A model generated the notes under the pieces. The model did no database searches and was not told where the DNA came from. It saw only the letters and a list, made by a program, of their open reading frames with translations. This document shows positions 12,761 to 22,949 of a stretch of DNA of 64,000 nucleotides, piece after piece. Within the stretch, counting starts at the first letter, position 1. Each line of letters opens with the position of its first letter. The translations under genes and the position numbers were made by a program. The DNA comes from Physcia stellaris (Eukaryota; Ascomycota; Lecanoromycetes; Caliciales; Physciaceae): assembly GCA_018902385.1 (NCBI GenBank), contig JABSSW010000002.1, positions 744,001-808,000 of the forward strand, written 5' to 3'.

Positions 12761-14632
12761 ATGGCTTCAGCCGACGCAATCGCTGCCGGCTCTGCAAAGT
12801 TTCCCAAACCTGCTGATCGGAAATTTCAATATGGCACCGCTGGAGTAAGTACTGGGTCACCAGATATCACTAACATCTTTGGCTTATCTCCCCTATCTCT
12901 AGTTTCGTATGAAAGCGTGAGTGTTTTCCGGCCAGCTTTACCAGTCTGAAAGCCGCCCATCAAGCACGAGCAGAGGTTAACCACCACATCGGTGATTCAG
13001 AACGCTTCTTGACTCGGTCGTTTATCGCGTGGGGTTGCTGGCAGCCTTACGCTCGAGAAAACTCAATGGACAGACTATTGGCGTGATGATCACTGCAAGT
13101 CACAATCCTCCCAATGATAACGGCGTCAAGCTCGTCGATCCCATGGTGAGTCAGCAGCATCAGTAGGAAAGATCAATTGCTAAATTGAGGACAGGGAGAA
13201 ATGCTCGAGGTAGAGGCGACTCGACCACAAAATCTCCGAATCTAACCATCTAACCAAACATTTAGGCGTCTTGGGAGACACATGCCACCACTCTCGCTAA
13301 TGCTATAGACGATCAAGCTCTGGTCAAGGCTTACCAGACTCTCACCGACGAATTGAGGATCAAGCCCGAGGCGAAATCTCGGGTCGTCTACGCTCGGGAT
13401 ACTCGAGCTTCTGGACCACATCTCGTTGCGGCGCTCGTCGAAGCGTTGAATGCAACTGGTACAGATTCTACCGACTACAAGATTTTGACTACGCCTCAGC
13501 TGCACTACCTTACCCGATGCATTAACACCAAAGGGAGCCTTTACGAGTACGGCGAACCCACTGAGCAAGGTTATTGTGAGAAGCTGGCAGCAGCCTTCAA
13601 GACCGCCATACAGGGAGGCAAATTTCAAGGGCCTGTGACGGTCGACTGTGCAAACGGTGTTGGTGGCCCTAAACTCCGCGAACTCATCAAACATCTTCCC
13701 TCCCCGTCTGAAGGTGGTGTTGAGATTAGAGTTGTCAATGATGATGTCGTTGACCCTGAGAAACTCAATTACCTCTGCGGCGCGGATTTTGTCAAGACCG
13801 GTCAGAGAGCTCCTCCCTCCTCACAAGCAGCGCCTCTTGCACGCTGTGCTTCCCTCGACGGCGACGCGGATCGTATAGTCTACTACTTCGTCGACTCAGA
13901 CTCGACTTTCCGCCTTCTTGATGGAGATCGAATTGCTACTCTTGCAGCTCTTTTCATCGGCGATCTTGCACGCTCCGCCGGCCTTGGTGAAAAACTTAAA
14001 GTTGGCGTCGTACAAACCGCTTACGCCAATGGCGCTTCAACAGCTTACATCGAAAATGACCTCAAGCTACCTGTCGTCTGTACACCCACTGGAGTCAAAC
14101 ATCTGCACCACGCGGCCACTCACTTCGATGTCGGCGTCTACTTTGAAGCGAATGGTCACGGCACCGTCGTATTTTCGGACTTGGCCCTAAAGCGCCTTGG
14201 GAAATACGAACCCAAATCTCCGCCCAGAGCTCTGCCCTCAACACTTTGCGCGCTCTTACTCAACTGATAAATCAAACCGTTGGTGATGCCCTCTCGGATC
14301 TGCTCCTTGTCGAAATCATTCTTGCGCACAAAGGTTGGGGTCCTAAAGAATGGGATCAGACCTACACCGATCTCCCCAACCGTCTCGTCCGAGTCGAAGT
14401 GGCAGACCGAAATATTTTCAAAGCCGTCGATGCGGAACGGAAGCTGGAAAAGCCAGAGGGCGTACAGGCGATTATCGATGGTTTGGTGGGCAAGTACAAG
14501 CAGGGAAGATCGTTTGCGAGGGCGAGTGGGACGGAGGATGCCGTCAGAGTGTATGCGGAGGCGAGTACCAGAGGCGAAGCCGATGATTTGGCAGCGAAGG
14601 TTTCGGGCGTGGTCAAGAGTGCGGGAATCTAA
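12761..14632 (+). CDS. PCM1: Phosphoacetylglucosamine mutase, with a frame break
   Basis: Five exons: 12761-12844, 12903-12916 (14 nt), 13001-13145, 13195-13209 (15 nt) and 13266-14632. The microexons encode FRMKA and GEMLE. The protein is the AGM1/PCM1 type of alpha-D-phosphohexomutase, converting GlcNAc-6-P to GlcNAc-1-P for UDP-GlcNAc, and so for chitin, N-glycans and GPI. Seen: N-terminal YGTAGFRMKA, the active-site phosphoserine loop [15 protein letters not shown], the metal loop [11 protein letters not shown], the sugar-binding loop [12 protein letters not shown], and the C-terminal phosphate-binding [17 protein letters not shown]. In the last exon the frame breaks at about 14218-14224 (CTCCGCCC): the first frame ends at 14267, while the conserved continuation [16 protein letters not shown] lies one frame over. 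One added base restores 541 residues. The enzyme is essential in yeast, so a true loss is unlikely. Confidence 0.9.
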
Positions 14633-14868
14633 ACGGGGATAAAAATCACCATATCGCCATTGGAAAGTGTGTAGGAAAAAGAGGCGAAATAGGAAAAGGG
14701 TTGGCGTGGCTTTCTGCGAGTCTCAAGTGTATATTATGAGTAATGACCAAAAGTTTGGACATCTTCGATCGTTTGTTTTGTATAGCACGCTGCATCGTTT
14801 GGGGTTTGCTGACTTGTGCTGTCGAGTACTTTTGCTATGAGGATCCTTCCGTGGCCTGTACGGGGATA
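14633..14868. other. PCM1 3' flank up to the transposon
   Basis: Normal GC composition, no gene. It ends at the target duplication of the copia element. Confidence 0.5.
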
Positions 14869-14873
14869 GGTAC
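14869..14873. repeat. Target-site duplication, left copy (copia)
   Basis: GGTAC directly before the left copia LTR, matched exactly by GGTAC at 26075-26079. Confidence 0.85.
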
Positions 14874-15017
14874 TGTAGAACTAGGTGGCCAATCAGGGGC
14901 CGCCAAGAGCTTAGTAACTAGTGCGCATTTCAATGACATTAGATGCTAAAAATCATGTAAATTAGCACCTCATAGAACAACATGCAATCAATGATTTATC
15001 TATTCAGAAGTCTTACA
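14874..15017 (+). repeat. Left LTR of the copia element (144 bp)
   Basis: TGTAGAA...TCTTACA. It differs from the right LTR by 12 transitions and by lacking nine bases (TTGAATGAC) after TGTAGAA. Unlike the element body it keeps CC and GG dinucleotides. Confidence 0.9.
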
Positions 15018-16397
15018 ATTATGAGTTCGAATCACGCTTAATTGTTGCATTCAATACGTGATTTATTTGACTATCAATACTTTCAGCATTCGATTGCTTC
15101 GACAAACTAACACGAGAAATCAGAACATCGCGAAAACATTTTCTTGTTTACATTCTTTTACAATCAAGAATTTCTTTCTACTTATTCGCTCGTTCAGCAC
15201 GATGACGAATACGAAGCGAGAATTCAAATTGAATTTTTTCAAAAACTGAAACGCGTGACTTTCGATCGTACGAGTCAAAATCACAAAATACTCGATTTGA
15301 AATTTCATCGATTCATTCAAAAATATTCGATCAACGAGCAAATTTGAATTCGTAAAATTCAATTTTGATGCACAACAAAATGTGAATTTCAACGAAAAAC
15401 ATGTTCGATACAAGATAACGACATCGAAATACAAAAAAAATTTCAAAATTGAAAGAAGCAAAAGAATTTCATGACAAAAATAATCGATCACATTTACGAT
15501 ACAACAACGATTACAAATTTCAATTTTATTCAAATCGTTGAAATTTATTCATGAATCGTTTTTCGCGTTTTCAAAACACGTTTTGCATTCATCGATTCGA
15601 TTAGAAATTTGAAATTGAAACAAAAATACAATCGTATGATCAAAAATTCATTCAATCGTCAAAACATCGATGTTTGACTAAACGATTATTTAAAGATGTT
15701 GATTTTCGTTAAGCAAACGAAAATTGCTGAAATTATCGATAGCAAACGAACGTATCGTGATTTTTTACACGCAATCGACAAAATCGCATTTATTTTCGTT
15801 GAAATACAACTATTTCAATTAAACATCGTAACGAATCACGAAACAACGTTTTTCATTTTCATCGAAATTTTTCGTCATCACATGCGCATGAAGAAAATTC
15901 GAAAAAAAAAAAACGATATTCAACTCGACATTCGCAATTGACGAATGCGAACACACAAATCATCGAAATTTTTTTGACATTTCGTCATTTCGAAATCAAA
16001 ATTAGTTTCGAAATCTTTGCATTTGCGAAAAAAAGCATTTTTACGACGATTGTTTTTATTTCAACGAGAAAATACGTTCAGATGATTTCAAATTGAAATC
16101 AGAAATCGTGACTAAAATAAACGAAACGAAAAAGAATTCAAAGAAAAGAAAACAAATAGAACAGAACATCAAACGAATTGACGAAAAACGTCAAAAAAAA
16201 AACGATAACAAAAGCACAAAAGTCGAAGTAAAATTTTTCGTCGTCATTCACGTCAATGTCATAAAATCGTTTACAAGCGACTCGTTTTCGTCAAGTTATT
16301 TTTTTCGTTCGTCGTGAATTATGAATCACGATTTCGACATTCACGTGATCAACAACACAATGAAACATCGCTTTCAAAAGAAACGAAATTGCACAGA
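15018..16397 (+). pseudogene. Copia gag and 5' pol remnant
   Basis: AT-rich stretch with weakly coding frames on the plus strand (for example 15144-15347, 15696-15941, 16093-16317), each ending in TGA. The Lys/Asn/Gln-rich character fits a mutated gag and protease-side region; no catalytic motif is legible. It continues after the gypsy element at 22950. Confidence 0.6.
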
Positions 16398-16402
16398 CGA
16401 AT
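16398..16402. repeat. Target-site duplication, left copy (gypsy)
   Basis: CGAAT before the left gypsy LTR, matched exactly by CGAAT at 22945-22949. Confidence 0.85.
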
Positions 16403-16722
16403 TGTAAGAAATAAGAATTCAGAATTTCCGAGAGTGCGATTCGCATCTCGTCAAGCAATTCGATTATCGAAATTCGAATGACTTCGAAAAAAATCAGTTT
16501 CAATCATTTTACAACTCGATCAACGATAAACTCAACAAGTTCATATTGTCAGTCGAAATCGTCCGAATTCGTACGATTGAATAAATAAAATGCAAATAAA
16601 AAACAATTGCAAAACGTAATTTGTTTTGTAACGATTAATAAATCAATATATTACATTTCAAACTATACATTTCTGATGTCAATAATTCATTAAATTATAC
16701 TATTTCTAATACGAGTTTTACA
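16403..16722 (+). repeat. Left LTR of the gypsy element (320 bp)
   Basis: Begins TGTAAGAAATAAG and ends TTTTACA. Same length as the right LTR, no indels. It aligns without gaps and was used to read the mutation context. Confidence 0.92.
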
Positions 16723-16799
16723 TTCTAATCGTTATCATATTTCAGAATGATGTCATTCGTGTATACTTAACAAAATACAGTTTTGTTGTTTCGCATACA

Positions 16800-17870
16800 T
16801 CATGTCGAATTCTGATAATGATTTGCTTTTTGAATTTGTCGAAAATGCTGACGTATTTTTCTGATTGATTTATTACAAGCAACAGATCGAAAAAAATTAT
16901 AAAAAAAAAATCAAACTGCAAACTCGAAATACTGAACGTTCGAAATCTGTAATTTCTACTTCATCTGTTTTTATTTCATCTATTTCTGTTTCTGATTCTG
17001 TTTGAAAATTTTTCGTCATGAAAATTATCGAAACGATATCGAATCAATATGAAGAAAAAAATTACAAAAAATGAAAAAAATATTGCAAACAAATGAAAAG
17101 TCAATTCACGCAAAACAACGTGAATCACATGATTCAATTTTCGAATTTAGTCAAAATCGCATACGTTGATATTTATTTTAAGTCAAATAGCAATGCGAAC
17201 AAGTTTTGAAACGCAAAAATCGATTTTCATTCAAACAAACAATACATCTGAAACGAATTCAAAATTTTTTTGAAAAACGACATCGAACGAACAATCACGT
17301 TGCAACAAAATTTTTTGAGAAAATATCGCAAACACAAACAAAATCACAATCAATCGATTAAAAATTACAATGTCGAACGAATAAATATGTTTGCTGAATT
17401 AAAATTCGAATTCAAATTCACGAAAACAATGAAATTCAACGATTTTCGTGACGAATTACGTTTGAAATTTCGCTGCATGTTTTTCAAAAAAAAGAAAATT
17501 CTTACAAAAACGAAATTGTTTGAACGACTCAAACGTATGAAAAACGCTCAAATCTTGAAAAAAAAATTCAAGAATTTCAAGAAACGTAAAATCTCGTTCG
17601 ATATTGACAACTTTGAAAACGAAAACGAAAAATTCAAAATTGCGAAATTCAAAAATAAAAAAATCAAAAATATTAACAAGATCAATTCGAATCACGAGTC
17701 AATCAAATCGAAAAATATTCGAATGTATCGCTGATTCGTCAGTGAATTCAAGAAAATTCAAAACAAAAATAATTGTATAAATTGTGACAAATCAAATCAT
17801 CAAATCGAAATTTGCACAAACAAAAAAAACAAAATCATTTTCGCTGATCAAATTTTTGAGCAATCAAAAA
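16800..17870 (+). pseudogene. Gypsy gag remnant with an intact CCHC zinc-knuckle pattern
   Basis: A Lys/Asn/Phe-rich plus-strand frame, longest piece 17270-17734. Downstream, at 17773-17815, one frame reads C-I-N-C-D-K-S-N-H-Q-I-E-I-C, an unbroken C-x2-C-x4-H-x4-C nucleic-acid-binding knuckle, as expected at the end of a gypsy gag. Trp codons are absent and TGA stops punctuate the frame. Confidence 0.7.
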
Positions 17871-18059
17871 ATTAATCGATTTGATGATTTTCGTTCAAGT
17901 CGTTAAAAAAAAAAAATTTTCGAATTTCGATTTCGATACGTCGTTTTTCTCAGACATGAGCAAAAATCATGTTAACAAAAAAAGAAAACGACGCAAAAAA
18001 TTTAAAAAACTCGTGATTCGTAAGTGCGTCAAAATCAAAATTAACATACAGAACGAAAA

Positions 18060-21000
18060 CAAGATTTGAAACGAATCGAAAGCAATACTCGATACAAAAA
18101 CGAAAATTAATTTGATAAATCATGTCTATGCGAAAAAACTAAATTTTCGTCGCTTTGAAATTTTAAACTGTGATGCAATAACAATTGACAATCATCGTTT
18201 GAAAACGTATAACGTCTATTTCGTACAATTCGAAATGTCAAACGTCAAAAAAACTAATCGCTTTTTCGAGAAATCGTTTCTGATCGTGAATTTGAACTGA
18301 AATTTAACGTTAAACATGTTTTGAATACAACTTTCGAAAATCAAAATGAATTGAAACGACGACAATATCAAAACTTGACGTTGCAAAAAAAAGCATTTCA
18401 TTTTCATCACATGTCGTATCGAAAACATCGAATCAAAACAATTGATCATAAACGTCATCGATAACGAAATCGAAACGTATTTCATGTTCGTACGAATGTA
18501 TATTGACAAACAATTCGACATGCATGAAATGCATGTTTCAAAACGAATTCAAATAGAATTTGTCTTGATTGAAATGAAAAGAAAATTCGATGTCAAAATT
18601 ATTTTTTTCGATATTTTGAAAACGTATGAAAAACTCGATAACGAAAATAAAATTTACGAATTATCGAATCATGATTCAAACGATCATGCTATTGATTTAA
18701 AAAAAAACAAAAAATCGTCGCATGAATCAATCTACTTTCTATTTGAAAATAAATTTCGAATATTACGTACTTACATCGAGAAACATTTAACTAACGATTT
18801 TATTCGATTTTCACAATTTTTTGCAAAAGCGTTCATCTTGTTCGTCAAAAAAAAAACGATAATTTACGTCTATGTGTGAATTACAAAAATCTTAATGTTT
18901 TCACGATAAAAAATAGATATTCTTTATCGTTAATCGATGAAAATTTAAATAAACTCAGCAAAGTCGTCAAGTATATCAACATCGACTTGATTGTTGTTTA
19001 TCATCGATTGCGTATCAAGCATGAAAACGAATGAAAAACAATTTTTCGTATTCGATATGATCATTTCGAATATAACGTATTTTTTTTCGATCTCATTAAC
19101 GTTTCGACGACGTTTCAAAATTTTATCAATCGAATTTTGACGATTCGTTTCGATATTAACGTCATAATATATCTGAACGATATAGTAATTTACTCGATGA
19201 ACGTCGAAATTCATGTCGACGATGTCAAATGAGTTTTTGATCGTTTTAAAAAAAATAAATTATACATTGTTTTTGAAAAATGCAAATGATTCGTTGACGA
19301 AATAAACTTTTTTGAATTCGTCGTTTTTTTTCAAAAAATGAAAATGCAAAACAAAAAAATCGAAATTATTCAACAATGATCAATATTTCGCAACGTTTTC
19401 GACATCATACAATTTTTCGACATCGCTAATTTTTATCGACGATTCATTAAACATTTCAATAAAATTGCTGAATTTCTGATCGTTATGCTAAAGAAATCAC
19501 AAAAATTCCGAAAAAATATTCGTAAACGCAAACGAAATCAAAATCGAAATCGCAACAAATTATCGAATATTCACATTTTTTTGATCAACGAAACATTGAA
19601 AATCTTCAAACAATTTCGCAAAACATTTATCGAAATATCAATTTTACGTCATTTCGATTTCGAACGTGTTATTCGAATCGAAATCGACGCATTCGACAAA
19701 ATTTTTGAAATCATTTTATGTCAACAAGACGACGAAAATCACTGACATTTTGTTGCGTACTTTTCGCGCAAATTGATTTCGATCGAATGTCATTACGAAA
19801 TTCATGACAAAAAATTGCTGATTATTGTGATTTCGTTCAAGCAATGAAAACACTATTTCGAAAACGCAAAAAAACAAATTCTTATTTTTATTGATCATCG
19901 CAATCTGAAACAATTTATGATCACAATTAAATTGTCGTCACGTCAGATTCGATGAACTCAAAAATTGAATCGATATAATTTTTTAATCGATTATCGTTTC
20001 GATAACAAAAATCTTGCTGACGAATTTTCAAGACGATTTGATCACATGATGATTATTGAAAAAAACGTCGAAAACAATCGTCAAATCTTGAAACAATTGC
20101 AAAAATCATTGATCGCAAATTCGAAACGTTTCGAAAAAATACGAATAAATGCGATCAAAATCATGAATGCGATGCATGTCATGAAACGACTCATGAATGC
20201 AATGCATAACATGAAACGTCGATCGCATTTAAATGATTCAACAATCGAATCAATCAGCGTTGTTTCGAAAACATTTGATTCAAAAAATTCAAAACGAAAT
20301 CGAATTTCAATCAACGTTGTTTCGAAAACATTCGATTCAAAAAACTCAAAAAATTCGAAACATTCGATTGAACAAAAATCAAACGTGACATTCATAGAAT
20401 GAAAAATTTTTGTGTTAAAATCAGCGATTGTATCTGAATGCGCAATGCATAAAATTCGAATACAAATTGCTTTACGAAAAAAAACGACATATAACGACGA
20501 GTCAACATTTTCATTGTTGAATTTCGTTCGTGATTTGATCGTTAAAAATCAATTCGTTTCTGAAATATGCCGAAAATTAACTATTTCGAAAGCAAAAACA
20601 GACAGTTGACAACACAAAAATGAACTTTTGTATTACGACGATGTCGTTTACATTTCAAAAAATTTGCGTGAAAACGTTATTCGTGCACATCACGATAATT
20701 CGTTCGTTGATCACTTCGACATCGAACGAACGTTAAAATTGATACGTCGAAAATACTATTGATCGAATCAAAATTTTATCGAAATTCTTGAAATGCGACA
20801 ACAAATTAAAAAACATTGTGAAACATGCGTCGTCTGTAAACGAAACAAGATTGCACGACACAAATCATACGACGAACTTTTTTTTTTTTCGATTTCTGAA
20901 TTTAAGTGAATTGATCTTTTCATGAATTTCGTGACAGGACTTTTTTCAAATAAAGCATGAAATGAAACGATTTACGATTCGATTTTAGTGATTGTAAATC

Positions 21001-21600
21001 GTCTAACGAAAATGATTCATTACATATCAATAATTAAAACGATTTTCGCAAAAAATCTGATCGAAATTTTATTTCGCGAAATCATTCGATTTCACGATTT
21101 TTTTTCGTCAATCGTCATCGACAGAAATTTCATTTTCACGTTCAAGTACAACGATACACTGTGTTACGTTTTGAAAATCAAACGTAAATTGTCAATCGTT
21201 TTTCATTTTCAAATTGATGAACAGATCGAGCGAATAAACAGCGTCATGAAACAATTTTTTCGTGTTTTCGTCAATTTCGAGCAAAATGATTGAATAAAAC
21301 TGTTGTTCATGATCGAGTTCGTTTACAACAACAACAAACATGCATTTACAGACATTTTTTCGTTCGAAATTATGTTTGAATATTCATTTCGCATGTTTTT
21401 CGAGAAAACATGAAACAAAAAAATTAAATTCAAATTCGCAAAGAAACACGCTGAACATTTAACTGAATTATTTCGAATACTGAAAAACAATTTATTCGTA
21501 ACACAACAACAGCAAACGATGTATAAAAACGAACGCACGAAATCAATGTCATACAACGTCGAAAATTACGTGAATTTGAACGATAAAAATATCAAAATTA
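18060..21600 (+). pseudogene. Gypsy pol remnant (protease, RT, RNase H, integrase)
   Basis: Protease: KINLINHVYAKKLNF near 18100-18145, with the catalytic Asp region reading ILDTKTK. RT: LTNDFIRFSQ near 18790 and the catalytic box at 19170-19181 read as YLND, where gypsy has YLDD. This Asp-to-Asn change is a G-to-A after G, the same context as the other mutations. RNase H: ENAKKQILIFIDHRNLKQF near 19860-19915 and NRYNFLIDYRFDNKNLADE near 19967. Integrase: zinc-binding CETCVVCKRNK near 20820, core MIVNRLTKMIHYI near 20988, IVIDRNFIFTF near 21110, and FQIDEQIERINSVMKQFF, the counterpart of the family DGQTER region. All domains are in order but interrupted by TGA codons at former Trp positions. 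Confidence 0.88.
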
Positions 21601-22624
21601 AACGAAACAAGAAACTGAAATGAAAATTCTTTGAATCATTTCAAATTCTAAAAACTATAAAAAATCAAATTTATCGTTTAAATTTATTCAAACGTTGACG
21701 CATTCACGACGTCTTTCACGTTTTTTTTCTGAAAAAGTTCAATTCTAAAAAGAAAAAAAACGCGCATACGTCACATTTTTCTGAATTTTTTTATCAAATT
21801 GAAAATATTGAACTCGACGAAAACATGAAAATGAAAATCACGAAAAAATTTTATGAAATCGAAGTCATCAAAAACAGCAAAATTTTCAAAACAAATGAAA
21901 TTTCAGACAAATTTTACAACGAATTCGATCTTTACTATCTCGTGAAATGAAAAAACTATGAAAACGCGACTTGAAAATTTGCATCGTTTGTCAAGCATTT
22001 TCGAGAAACTTTGCGACAATTTCACAACGAAAATTCAAAGAAATCTGATGTCAATAAGAAAACAAATCATCGAAAATCACGAAAAAAAAACATTTTCAGA
22101 AATTGCTGTTCGATCTGATCGAGCGATGAGTCGTTGAATAAAAGATATGAAATGAAATAAAAAAAAATTTCGAAAATCTGAATATCAATGCGATCGCGAT
22201 TAATGAGCGTCTATCGCGTTACACATTTTTCATGATATCGATGTTGATATTCGAAATAAAAAAATGAAAAAATGAAAAAATGTTCGAATTCAGAATTTTC
22301 TGTCAACAAATCAGTTGTCAGTCATCATATCGAAAATTGTGAATGATACGAAATCAAACATTCGATCATGAAAGCAACAAACAATTGATTCATCAAATTA
22401 TGCTTTTTTTAAATCATTCAAGAAAATGTTTTTTCAAATTTTTAACGCAGATTGACTATTGAATTCGAACAAAAATATTTCGAGATGCGAAAATCACGAT
22501 CATAGTGATTTTTCAAGTCAATGCAAAATCAAGGCAAGCAAAACACGTCAAAGCAAACAAAATACGTCAAAATTTCTATTAACATGTTGATCTCAAAAGA
22601 TTTCGATGTTTAAAAAAAAACGTA

Positions 22625-22944
22625 TGTAAAAAATAAAAATTCAGAATTTTCGAGAATGCGATTCGCATTTCGTCAAGCAATTCGATTATCGAAATTCGAA
22701 TGATTTCGAAAAAAATCAGTCTCAATCATTTTACAATTCGATCAACGATAAACTCAACAAACTCATATTGTCAGTCGAAGTCGTTCGAATTCGTACGATT
22801 GAATAGATAAAATGCAAATAAAAAGCAACTGCAAAACGTAATCTGTTCTGTAACGATTAGTAAATCAATATATTACATCTCAAGCTATACATTTCTGATG
22901 TCAATAATTCATTAGATTATATTATTTCTAGTACGAATCTTACA
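22625..22944 (+). repeat. Right LTR of the gypsy element (320 bp)
   Basis: Begins TGTAAAAAATAAA and ends TCTTACA. Gap-free match to 16403-16722 with 25 transitions. Confidence 0.92.
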
Positions 22945-22949
22945 CGAAT
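22945..22949. repeat. Target-site duplication, right copy (gypsy)
   Basis: CGAAT, identical to 16398-16402. Confidence 0.85.

Larger units (their letters stand above)
16403..22944 (+). mobile_element. Ty3/gypsy LTR retrotransposon nested inside the copia element
   Basis: 6,542 bp, with 320-bp direct LTRs (16403-16722 and 22625-22944), TG...CA ends and a 5-bp duplication CGAAT. Internal order is gag with a CCHC knuckle, protease, reverse transcriptase, RNase H, integrase, i.e. gypsy order with integrase last. The two LTRs are about 92% identical (25 differences in 320, all transitions). All reading segments are cut by TGA. It inserted into the copia element, so it is the younger insertion. 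Confidence 0.93.
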
